NCBI GenBank assembly: GCA_015494595.1
Contig: WGAX01000065.1
Location: forward strand, 1 to 7,590
Source: Nitratiruptor sp.
Lineage (GTDB): Bacteria; Campylobacterota; Campylobacteria; Campylobacterales; Nitratiruptoraceae
DNA: 7,590 nt
Direction: 5' to 3'
Shown: positions 1 to 7,070 of the stretch, piece by piece
Layout: each line of letters starts with the position of its first letter
Numbering within the stretch: the first letter of the stretch is position 1
Notes under the pieces: model-generated
What the model was told of the DNA's origin: nothing
What the model saw: the letters and a program-made list of their open reading frames with translations, nothing else
The model's database searches: none
Program-made: the position numbers and the translations under genes

Positions 1-2041
1 CTCCACTACTAACACCTGACTCTTTAGTAATAAAAAAGCTGCCAATCTCAGCTGTATTTTTGACATGTGTGCCTCCACACAGCTCAATGCTCACATCGCC
101 AAACTCTACAACCCTTACTCTCTCTCCATACTTCTCACCAAAGAGCGCCATAGCGCCTTTTTCTTTGGCCTTTTCTATTGGCATCTCTTCTACGCTTGAT
201 GCAATGCCTTGGGCTATAACCTCATTAACAAAACTCTCCACCCTCTCAATCTCATTGGCACTTAGAGGCTTTGGATGGGAAAAATCAAAGCGCAGCCTAT
301 TTGCCTCTACCAAGCTTCCTTGCTGTGTCACATGCTCACCCAAAATCTTTCGCAAAGCACTATGCAAAAGGTGGGTAGCTGAGTGGTGTTTGGCAATTTC
401 TCGTCTCGATTTATCCACAATCGCTTCTACAGCCTCATCTGCTTTCACCTCTTTAATAGCTTCAATGAGACTCAAATTGAGATCGAAAAATTTCTTGGTA
501 TCAAGGACATTAGCGATTTTATCCGATTCATAGAGGCGAATCTCTCCCCTATCACCTACTTGACCGCCACCCTCTGCATAAAATGGGCTCTCTTCCAATA
601 GTACCCAGCCCTTTTGTCCGGGCTGCAAGCTCTCAACTCTTTTAAAATTCTCATCCAAAAGGGCTAAAATAATCGTTTTAGCCTCTAATCTCTCATACCC
701 TACAAACTCGTTTTTTAGCCCTACAAGCTCTTTGAAATCTCCCTCAATTGCCCGATCACCACTACCTTTCCAAGCAGCTTTGGCACGCTGGCGCTGCTCT
801 TGCATTTTGCGCTCATATCCCTCCTTATCAAGTCTTAGCCCCTTTTCTCGTAGCATATCTTCAGTAAGATCCAAAGGAAATCCATAGGTATCATAGAGCT
901 TAAAGGCTACTTCACCGCTAAAAATATCTTTTGTTCTAGCAAGCTCCTCTTCAAAAAGGCGCATTCCAGCCTCAATCGTTTGAAAAAAGCGCTCCTCTTC
1001 AGCCTTTATCTGCTCCTGCACTGTTAGAAGCTTCTCATTAAGATACTCATAATGGCTACCCATAAGCTCAGCTACATTTTTAGCCAATCTATACATAAAT
1101 GGCTCTTTGAGTCCCAAAAGATAGCCGTGGCGCACACCTCTTCTAAGGATGCGGCGTAATACATAACCCCGCCCCTCATTGGCAAACATCACCCCTTGCG
1201 CAAGCAAAAAAGTTACGCTTCTAATGTGATCGGCAATAACTCTAAAGCTAGCCCCCTCCTCATACCTATACTCTTTTTGCACAATCTCACTGATTGCATT
1301 GATAAGGGGCATAAACAAAGAGCTATCATAGTTGCTGAGCACCCCCTCTTTGATAGCGGTTATACGCTCTAGCCCCATCCCCGTATCGATACTTGGCTTT
1401 GGCAAAGGCAAAAGCTCACCTGCTTCATTGCGCTCATACTGCATAAATACAAGATTCCAGATCTCTAAAAACCGATCACCATCGCCTCCCAAATAATCCT
1501 CTGGACCACTGAAGTGCTTGGCTCCTTGATCGTAAAAGATCTCACTACAAGGTCCGCAAGGTCCCGTATCGCCCATCTGCCAAAAGTTATCTTTATCCCC
1601 AAAGCGCTTAATGCGATCCTTGCTCACATACTTTTGCCAAATTTTTGCTGCCTCATCATCGCTTTCATGCACTGTTACCCAGAGTCTTTCTATTGGCAAC
1701 TCCAAAACCTCAGTCACAAACTCCCAAGCATAAGAGATAGCTTCCTCTTTAAAATAGTCACCAAAGCTAAAGTTGCCAAGCATCTCAAAAAATGTGTGGT
1801 GTCTTGCAGTATAACCTACATTTTCCAAATCGTTATGCTTGCCTCCAGCCCTGATACAGGTCTGACAGCTGGTAGCTCTTGGTACAGGCGCATCAATTTC
1901 CCCAGTAAAAATCTTTTTAAAAGGCACCATCCCAGCATTGGTAAACAAAAGCGTAGGATCATCTGGTACCAGCGGTGCACTAGGATAGACTTTATGCCCT
2001 TTGGAGTGAAAAAAATCTAAAAAAGTTTTTCTAATATCCAT
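1..2041 (-). CDS. alaS: Alanyl-tRNA synthetase, C-terminus cut off by the window edge
   Basis: This cytoplasmic enzyme charges tRNA-Ala with alanine and hydrolyses mischarged Ser- or Gly-tRNA-Ala. The frame is open from the ATG at 2041 to the left edge, giving 680 residues of a family that usually has about 850-880. The class II catalytic core is visible: TSCQTCIRAGGKHNDLENVG at 57-76, motif 2 region RHHTFFEMLGN at 80-90, and motif 3 DTGMGLER ending at 226. A glycine-rich EGGGQVGD stretch begins the editing half. The editing-site zinc ligands follow as HSATH (H553, H557) and CGGTH (C655, H659). What is missing is the end of the editing domain and the C-Ala oligomerisation/tRNA-elbow domain. 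The start is supported by GAGGA five bases upstream (complement of 2047-2051). The gene lies 38 bases downstream of ftsI on the same strand with no visible terminator between them, so co-transcription is likely. No frameshift was seen at the points checked along the frame. Confidence 0.98.
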   Translation of the reverse strand, partial: MDIRKTFLDFFHSKGHKVYPSAPLVPDDPTLLFTNAGMVPFKKIFTGEIDAPVPRATSCQTCIRAGGKHNDLENVGYTARHHTFFEMLGNFSFGDYFKEEAISYAWEFVTEVLELPIERLWVTVHESDDEAAKIWQKYVSKDRIKRFGDKDNFWQMGDTGPCGPCSEIFYDQGAKHFSGPEDYLGGDGDRFLEIWNLVFMQYERNEAGELLPLPKPSIDTGMGLERITAIKEGVLSNYDSSLFMPLINAISEIVQKEYRYEEGASFRVIADHIRSVTFLLAQGVMFANEGRGYVLRRILRRGVRHGYLLGLKEPFMYRLAKNVAELMGSHYEYLNEKLLTVQEQIKAEEERFFQTIEAGMRLFEEELARTKDIFSGEVAFKLYDTYGFPLDLTEDMLREKGLRLDKEGYERKMQEQRQRAKAAWKGSGDRAIEGDFKELVGLKNEFVGYERLEAKTIILALLDENFKRVESLQPGQKGWVLLEESPFYAEGGGQVGDRGEIRLYESDKIANVLDTKKFFDLNLSLIEAIKEVKADEAVEAIVDKSRREIAKHHSATHLLHSALRKILGEHVTQQGSLVEANRLRFDFSHPKPLSANEIERVESFVNEVIAQGIASSVEEMPIEKAKEKGAMALFGEKYGERVRVVEFGDVSIELCGGTHVKNTAEIGSFFITKESGVSSG

Positions 2042-2079
2042 AGTTTTCCTCATCTTCTTTTTTGATATTTTAGCAAATA

Positions 2080-3834
2080 TTACTCCTGCTCATTGGGATT
2101 TAAAAATCCCTCATTTATCAACTCCAATACAATATTGCGAAATACAGGCACTGCAGTTTGGGAAGCAAAATGCTTTGTTGTTGGCTCAAAAACAGTTACA
2201 CCAATGGTGTAGCGATGTTTGGTATCATTGGCAAAACCAAAAAAGGAGCTAATATAGGATTTGACATAACTTCCCCGTTTAGAGATATGTGCAGTTCCCG
2301 TCTTTCCCCCAATTTCTAAACCAGATATTTTTGCAACGGTTCCCGTACCCTTTTGCACAACCTTTTTTAAAATATTGTACATTGTGGCCACCGTATCGGA
2401 AGAGAGCACTTTTATACGCTTTTTGTAATCAAAAAAGATTCGCTTATTATTGGGAAGCGTATAAAATTCTGCTATATGCGGTAGTACTCTATATCCATCA
2501 TTATTAAATATATTGAAGGCTTGCAAAAGCTGCACAAATGTTACACTAATACCATATCCATACCCTACAGTAGCTTTATACACTTTACTCTCAAATTTAT
2601 ACTCTGGTAGAAGTTTTCCCTTCTTCTCATAAGGAAGGTCTATACCTGTTCTTTGTCCAAAGCCAAAGCGCCTAAGCCCATCATAAAATTGCATAGCATT
2701 GAGCCTTTGTGCAAGCTGTGCCATCCCAATATTGCTAGAGTAGACTATAACATTTTCAGCACTAATCCAATCAAATCCATGCTCATCGGTAATATACCCT
2801 TTCCCAAGCCTCATCTTCCCATTATATCCGCGCACTATATCAAAAAGATTAACAAGATGATTTTCTAACAAGAGAGCAAAAGTGATTGGCTTCATCACTG
2901 AGCCTGGCTCAAAAGGGTACTCTGTAAATTTGGGATTGAGAGCTGCATAATCTTCTCTTCTAATTCTTTTGGGATGGTAGCGATTAGAAGAAGCCATTGC
3001 CAAAATTTTTCCCGTTGCAGCATCCATTACCGCTGCTATTATCTCTTTAGCTCCCAAATCAAATTTATGTGTATCTAACAGTCTCTCAATATTCTTTTGC
3101 AAAAAGATATTGATATTAAGATGGAGATTAAAACCATCCACCCGCTGCCTAATGAAAGCCTCTTTATTAAAAATAATATTATTTCCTATATCGCGTTTCC
3201 CACGAATAATACCATCTTGTTTTGGCTCAACAATATGCTCATAAAATTTCTCCAACCCCTTAATTCCTTGAATACGCGTATATCCATCATCTTCAATCTT
3301 GCCTACATATCCTACCACAGGTGTGAGAGTATCTCCATAAGGAAAAATTCTTGTCTCTCCGCTCTCTAAGATAGTCAAGCCCTGTTTAATATAGCGCTTT
3401 TTACCGACTTTATAGGGAATAAAGACATTGAGTGCATCCAGTTTTCGTGAGAGGATTTTAAGCTGATAAGCAGTTTTTGTATCAATGGCATAAGAGATCG
3501 TTACATATCCTCTTCTGCGTAAAGCTTTACGAACGACACTCTTTGGTATACCACTATAAATAGAGAAGAGATTAATAAAAAGCTCTTTTTTTTGCGGATC
3601 AATACAGCGCGTATTGACCTCTACTTTATAAAGTTTATTGGCGTAAGAGACCTGATAACCATCTTGCGTAATAATGGAGCCCCTTATTGCTCTATTCTTC
3701 TCTTCAATGTAGAGGCGAGGCAGATGGCGCTCTTGAATAATAATCTTGAGTACTACACCCAAAAAGATAACAATACCTATTAAAAAAAGGACAAAAATAA
3801 CGATAATTTTGTAGAGCTTTGTTGTAGTATCCAT
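2080..3834 (-). CDS. ftsI: Septal peptidoglycan transpeptidase FtsI (PBP3-type, class B penicillin-binding protein)
   Basis: FtsI cross-links septal peptidoglycan in the periplasm as partner of the SEDS polymerase FtsW. The 584-residue protein has a short cytoplasmic N-terminus and one membrane anchor (about 7-33). A pedestal domain follows, beginning with the RGSI segment at 51-54. The C-terminal transpeptidase domain carries all three active-site motifs: SVMK (S312 nucleophile, K315), SSN (366-368) and KTG (511-513). SSN followed by IG, together with the divergent neighbour ftsW, favours FtsI over the elongation enzyme PBP2/MrdA. The strict 'DRNG' often found after RG in the pedestal is here TQDG. 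I believe this kind of drift is usual in Campylobacterota, but that is from memory. The Shine-Dalgarno sequence is weak (AAGAA shortly before the ATG). The next ATG-led starts would delete the anchor, so this start is kept. It is transcribed toward alaS. The assignment as a class B PBP is certain; FtsI rather than another paralog is likely. Confidence 0.92.
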   Translation of the reverse strand: MDTTTKLYKIIVIFVLFLIGIVIFLGVVLKIIIQERHLPRLYIEEKNRAIRGSIITQDGYQVSYANKLYKVEVNTRCIDPQKKELFINLFSIYSGIPKSVVRKALRRRGYVTISYAIDTKTAYQLKILSRKLDALNVFIPYKVGKKRYIKQGLTILESGETRIFPYGDTLTPVVGYVGKIEDDGYTRIQGIKGLEKFYEHIVEPKQDGIIRGKRDIGNNIIFNKEAFIRQRVDGFNLHLNINIFLQKNIERLLDTHKFDLGAKEIIAAVMDAATGKILAMASSNRYHPKRIRREDYAALNPKFTEYPFEPGSVMKPITFALLLENHLVNLFDIVRGYNGKMRLGKGYITDEHGFDWISAENVIVYSSNIGMAQLAQRLNAMQFYDGLRRFGFGQRTGIDLPYEKKGKLLPEYKFESKVYKATVGYGYGISVTFVQLLQAFNIFNNDGYRVLPHIAEFYTLPNNKRIFFDYKKRIKVLSSDTVATMYNILKKVVQKGTGTVAKISGLEIGGKTGTAHISKRGSYVKSYISSFFGFANDTKHRYTIGVTVFEPTTKHFASQTAVPVFRNIVLELINEGFLNPNEQE

Positions 3835-3873
3835 AGATATTCTTAAATAATTTTTTTGGTGAATATGGATAAA

Positions 3874-3879
3874 ATAATA
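3874..3879 (-). promoter_or_regulatory. Possible -10 element for ftsI(-alaS)
   Basis: On the minus strand these bases read TATTAT, one mismatch from TATAAT, in an AT-rich stretch between the two divergent start codons. A start of transcription about seven bases downstream would leave a leader of roughly 30 bases before the ftsI ATG. No convincing -35 hexamer is seen; Campylobacterota sigma-70 promoters often lack one. In DNA this AT-rich such a match is easily found by chance, so this is a weak prediction. Confidence 0.3.
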
Positions 3880-3889
3880 CTCTTAAAGC

Positions 3890-3895
3890 TATAAA
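3890..3895 (+). promoter_or_regulatory. Possible -10 element for ftsW-murG
   Basis: TATAAA lies 20 bases before the ftsW ATG, which would give a leader of only about 14 bases. It is the best plus-strand match in the 81-base gap 3835-3915. That gap must hold the promoters of both ftsW and ftsI unless ftsW is transcribed from inside ftsI. No -35 box is evident. This is a weak prediction based on one hexamer and its position. Confidence 0.3.
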
Positions 3896-3915
3896 GATTG
3901 ACTTAAAAGAAACAG

Positions 3916-5073
3916 ATGGAAAAATCGCTTTTTAATATTGCCGTTGCTATTATTGTTGTAAGTATTTTAGCATCCTACTCTCTTACTACTTATACTACTC
4001 TCTATTATGGTTATAGCCAATTTCACTTTTTTATAAGAGAGCTTATTTTTGGCATAATAGCTATTATACTTATGTGGTCGATAGCCCGTATCGATCCAAA
4101 ACATACAGATAAAGTGGGACTGGGTCTTTTTGGACTCTTTTTCCTTTTGATGCTCCTTATGAACTTTTTACCCTCCTCTATTGTTACTGCCGTAGGAGGA
4201 GCAAAAAGATGGATCAAACTTCCATATTTTTCTATTGCACCAGTTGAGTTTTTTAAAATAGGTTTTGTCTTCTTTCTTGCTTGGAGCTTTGCAAGAAAGT
4301 TTGAAACAGACAGACCAAAAAGGCTTCTAAATGAGATTAGACTCATCATTCCCTATCTAGTTATATTTATTATAGCGGTCGTCTCCATTGCAGTCTTTCA
4401 AAACGATATTGGTCAAGTAACTGTATTGGGTCTTACATTAGCGTTTATGCTGGTCTTTGCCGGGCGCAGTCTCAAACTCTTTTTTATTTTGATCTCCATT
4501 GCAGCCACACTTTTTGTCATCTTTGTCTCTATCTCAGAGCATAGGATCCAAAGAATTAAGATGTGGTGGGCTGGCGCACAAAACTACCTGCTCTCTTTTA
4601 TGCCCCAATGGATGGCTCAAGAGCTTAAAGTTGAAAATGCTAGAGAATCTTATCAGATCGCAAACTCCCTGCATGCTATTCATAATGGAGGAATCCTTGG
4701 TCAAGGTATTGGCAATGGAGAGATTAAACTAGGCTTTTTGAGCGATATACATACCGATTTTGTACTCTCTGGCATTACAGAAGAGGTGGGATTTATAGGC
4801 TTAACGGCTCTGATGTTTCTTTATCTTCTTCTGCTCCATCGCCTCTTTAAACTTGCCAATCGCACATCTAGTAAGATTGCCTATCTTTTCAATGTTGGCG
4901 TGGCGATGCTCATTGGCTTCTCTTTGCTTATCAATGCCTTTGGAATCAGTAGCATTATTCCCATCAAAGGGATTGCAGTGCCAATGCTAAGCTATGGAGG
5001 AAGCTCAATGCTAGCAACTGCTATTGCCCTTGGTATGGTGATGATGCTCAATAAACAAGAGGTCAAAGAGTGA
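3916..5073 (+). CDS. ftsW: SEDS-family septal peptidoglycan polymerase FtsW
   Basis: FtsW is the integral-membrane glycosyltransferase that polymerises lipid II at the division site, working with FtsI. The 385-residue product has about ten hydrophobic helices (roughly 7-25, 38-57, 69-84, 110-125, 142-160, 167-183, 187-205, 287-308, 321-342, 355-377). A large polar loop lies between the seventh and eighth helices. SEDS signatures are present: GGAKRWI (94-100), QNDIGQ (162-167, the usual QPDLG-type motif), GILGQGIGNG (259-268), HTDFV with the conserved acidic residue D281, TEEVGFIG (288-295) and MLSYGGSS (357-364). The proline of QPDLG is asparagine here. FtsW is preferred over its elongation paralog RodA because the gene is divergent from ftsI and overlaps murG; sequence alone separates the two less firmly. 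The ATG is preceded only by a weak AAGAA-type ribosome binding site. The stop codon overlaps the murG start. Confidence 0.92.
   Translation: MEKSLFNIAVAIIVVSILASYSLTTYTTLYYGYSQFHFFIRELIFGIIAIILMWSIARIDPKHTDKVGLGLFGLFFLLMLLMNFLPSSIVTAVGGAKRWIKLPYFSIAPVEFFKIGFVFFLAWSFARKFETDRPKRLLNEIRLIIPYLVIFIIAVVSIAVFQNDIGQVTVLGLTLAFMLVFAGRSLKLFFILISIAATLFVIFVSISEHRIQRIKMWWAGAQNYLLSFMPQWMAQELKVENARESYQIANSLHAIHNGGILGQGIGNGEIKLGFLSDIHTDFVLSGITEEVGFIGLTALMFLYLLLLHRLFKLANRTSSKIAYLFNVGVAMLIGFSLLINAFGISSIIPIKGIAVPMLSYGGSSMLATAIALGMVMMLNKQEVKE
5057..5062 (+). promoter_or_regulatory. Ribosome binding site deciding the GTG start of murG
   Basis: AAGAGG lies inside the last codons of ftsW, seven bases before the GTG at 5070. 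This supports the GTG as the true murG start. It places the start in a GTGA overlap with the ftsW TGA, the arrangement typical of translational coupling. Confidence 0.75.
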
Positions 5074-6065
5074 ATATTCTTATTACCGGCGGAGGAACTG
5101 GAGGGCATCTGGCAATTGCCAAAAGCATAAAAACAGAGCTTAATAAAAGAGGAATCCAACCTCTTTTCATAGGCTCACAATATGGACAAGATCGAGCGTG
5201 GTTTGAAGAAGAGAAAGGATTTAGAGAGAAATTTTTCTTTCCTATCCAAGGAGTAGTGAATAAAAAAGGAGTAGATAAACTCTATTCCCTTTGGCATATA
5301 GGAAAATTTAGCAAAAAAGCATACCAAATCATAAAAGCATACAGTATCGATGCGGTAGTGAGTGTAGGAGGATATGCAGCAGCTCCTGCAAGCTTTGCAG
5401 CTCTTATGAGCAATACCCCTCTGTATATCCATGAGCAAAATGCCATAATGGGCAGACTCAATAAACTCTTAGCCCCTTTTGCAAAAAGAGTCTTTAGCTC
5501 CTTTATAGCGCCTTTTGATCCCTATCCAGTAGCAGAGGAGTTTTTTGCAATACAACGAATACGCAAAGAGCTTAAAACTATTATCTTTTTAGGAGGCAGT
5601 CAAGGAGCAAAGCAGATTAACGATATTGCCCTAACACTGGCTCCCTTTTTGCATAAAAGAGGTATTGCAATTATTCATCAAACAGGAGAAAGAGATTTTC
5701 TAAGAGTTCAAAAAAATTATCAAAAGTTGGGCATTAATGCTCAAGTGTTTGCTTTTAGTAAGAATATCTCCTCTTTTTTTTCCCAAGCAGATTTGGCGAT
5801 TGCAAGAGCTGGAGCTAGTACACTTTGGGAGCTAAGCGCCAATGCTTTGCCCACACTCTTTGTACCCTATCCTTATGCAACCAATAATCATCAATATTTT
5901 AATGCAAAATTTCTAGTAGATCAAGATGCAGCACTTCTTTTTAGATCCATTGAAGATACCTTACAGCTACTTCAGAGCATTCAACTGCAACCACTAAGTC
6001 AACGCCTTGCCCAACTTACCAAACCAAATGGATCTCAATATATAGTAGATGCTCTTCTTACTTAA
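5070..6065 (+). CDS. murG: UDP-GlcNAc:undecaprenyl-pyrophosphoryl-MurNAc-pentapeptide GlcNAc transferase MurG
   Basis: MurG adds GlcNAc from UDP-GlcNAc to lipid I, making lipid II on the inner face of the membrane. The 331-residue GT-B enzyme shows the N-terminal glycine loop GGGTGGH with H13, GGYAAAPA (100-107) and HEQN (121-124). The C-terminal nucleotide-binding half has GGSQGA (175-180), HQTG (203-206), RAGASTLWE with E254, and PYPYATNNHQYFNA (266-279). All are standard MurG landmarks. It is somewhat shorter than the E. coli protein (about 355 residues). The 'xxPA' after GGH found in many MurGs is replaced by LAIAK, which I recall also in Campylobacter MurG. Translation starts at a GTG sharing four bases with the ftsW stop, so the two products are probably coupled: the lipid II maker with the lipid II user. 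The 3' end overlaps the opposing cyclase gene by eight bases. Confidence 0.97.
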   Translation: MNILITGGGTGGHLAIAKSIKTELNKRGIQPLFIGSQYGQDRAWFEEEKGFREKFFFPIQGVVNKKGVDKLYSLWHIGKFSKKAYQIIKAYSIDAVVSVGGYAAAPASFAALMSNTPLYIHEQNAIMGRLNKLLAPFAKRVFSSFIAPFDPYPVAEEFFAIQRIRKELKTIIFLGGSQGAKQINDIALTLAPFLHKRGIAIIHQTGERDFLRVQKNYQKLGINAQVFAFSKNISSFFSQADLAIARAGASTLWELSANALPTLFVPYPYATNNHQYFNAKFLVDQDAALLFRSIEDTLQLLQSIQLQPLSQRLAQLTKPNGSQYIVDALLT

Positions 6066-7059
6066 ATACAACGCGATTTTTCCCACCATTTTTTGCCTCA
6101 TACAGCGCTTCATCTGCTCTTTGAAGCACCTCTTTATAATACTCATTCTCCCTTTTTACAGTTGCCCCAAAACTGGCAGTAAAAGTTAAAAGATTGGGAG
6201 CGTTAGGAAGCTGTAATCCTCTACTCTCAATCACTTTGCGCAATCTCTCTCCCACCGTTTTGGCAGCAAGCTCATCACCTCCTGGCAATACTACTACAAA
6301 CTCCTCGCCTCCATATCGATAAGTTTTTGTATTTTTACGCACATAGGTACGCAAAACCTCTCCAATCTCTTTAAGCACCTCATCGCCAATTAGATGGCCA
6401 TAGGTATCATTGATACCTTTGAAATTGTCAATATCTAAGATTAAAAGCGCATAAGGAATTTTGGCATGGTCAAGTTTTTGCATATCCTCATCAAAACTTC
6501 TTCTATTCAAAAGTCCCGTTAAAGAGTCGTGCTGTGCCTCTCTTCTTTGCTCATTAAACTTCTCTTCAATAAGCTCCAATCTTGTTCTATTCTCCTCCAA
6601 GAAGCGTTTGAGTTTCCTATTCTCCTCTTCAAGATGTGCTATTTTGCTCTGCAGCTCCCTCATTTTATGTACATCTTGCTCATCAATAGCTACAATACTC
6701 TCTTGGATATAGCGATTATGAGAATCGAGATTTGAGGAGAATTTCCCTAACGCTTTTTCGGAATCTACCGCTAAATGTTTTAGATCATAGCTAATCTCTT
6801 TAATCTCTTCAATATCCTCAATATGAGGCACATCTTTAAAATATTTTTCATACAGCATAAAGAGATTTCTTTTGGAGAGGATATGGCGCTCTTCCAGCGC
6901 TTTACAGATAATAAAAAACCACTCATCATAGTTAATCGGGGTTAAAGAGATATGATTTTGCGTGAGAAAGGTAAGGGTCTTTTTAGCGATGTCTGCTACA
7001 TACTCTCTTGCTCCATCCCGCACTTCTCTTGTGAGTGCCAATTTTTTGCAGTTACTCAT
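6058..7059 (-). CDS. Soluble GGDEF-domain diguanylate cyclase with coiled-coil linker
   Basis: The protein is predicted to make cyclic di-GMP from two GTP in the cytoplasm. It has 333 residues and no membrane segment. An N-terminal helical region (about 15-110, with the P-x-N-Y-x-x-W-F pattern at 41-48) resembles the short N-terminal domains of other GGDEF proteins, but I cannot name it. A charged heptad-like coiled coil (about 130-172) leads into the GGDEF domain starting near HDSLTGLLNRR (177-187). Catalytic features are intact: DIDNFK with D209, ND at 217-218, and GGEEF at 250-254. The inhibitory I-site position (RxxD) reads RKNT at 241-244, so the aspartate is missing. No EAL, HD-GYP, receiver or PAS domain is apparent, so the input signal is unknown. 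It follows panC by nine bases, and its AGGA ribosome site begins in the panC stop region, so the two are probably one transcript. Confidence 0.94.
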   Translation of the reverse strand: MSNCKKLALTREVRDGAREYVADIAKKTLTFLTQNHISLTPINYDEWFFIICKALEERHILSKRNLFMLYEKYFKDVPHIEDIEEIKEISYDLKHLAVDSEKALGKFSSNLDSHNRYIQESIVAIDEQDVHKMRELQSKIAHLEEENRKLKRFLEENRTRLELIEEKFNEQRREAQHDSLTGLLNRRSFDEDMQKLDHAKIPYALLILDIDNFKGINDTYGHLIGDEVLKEIGEVLRTYVRKNTKTYRYGGEEFVVVLPGGDELAAKTVGERLRKVIESRGLQLPNAPNLLTFTASFGATVKRENEYYKEVLQRADEALYEAKNGGKNRVVFK

Positions 7060-7066
7060 CCTTTTT

Positions 7067-7070
7067 TCCT
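7067..7070 (-). promoter_or_regulatory. Ribosome binding site of the diguanylate cyclase, overlapping the panC stop
   Basis: The minus strand reads AGGA seven bases before the cyclase ATG at 7059. Its first two bases are the last two of the panC TAG stop codon. This supports the chosen start and suggests that ribosomes finishing panC help initiation on the cyclase. Confidence 0.65.

Noticed and set aside
60..533. 157-codon plus-strand open frame
   Set aside because: It is antisense to the alaS editing region, whose HSATH and CGGTH motifs fix the coding strand. The translation is Ser/Leu-rich with no recognisable family.
1514..2020. 168-codon plus-strand open frame
   Set aside because: It is antisense to the alaS catalytic core (motifs 1 and 2), with no ribosome site or family resemblance.
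2042..2079. Terminator or promoter between ftsI and alaS
   Set aside because: The 38 bases hold a T-rich tract and the alaS ribosome site but no inverted repeat or clear -10 element, so nothing beyond an operon spacer can be supported.
4023..4349. 108-codon minus-strand open frame within ftsW
   Set aside because: It is a shadow of the ftsW membrane helices and loops, Lys/Ser/Pro-rich and without features of its own.
5070..5120. MurG lacking the proline after GGTGGH as a sign of an unusual enzyme
   Set aside because: GGTGGHLAIA is, as far as I recall, the usual form in Campylobacter MurG, and all other substrate-binding motifs are intact; it reads as a lineage trait.
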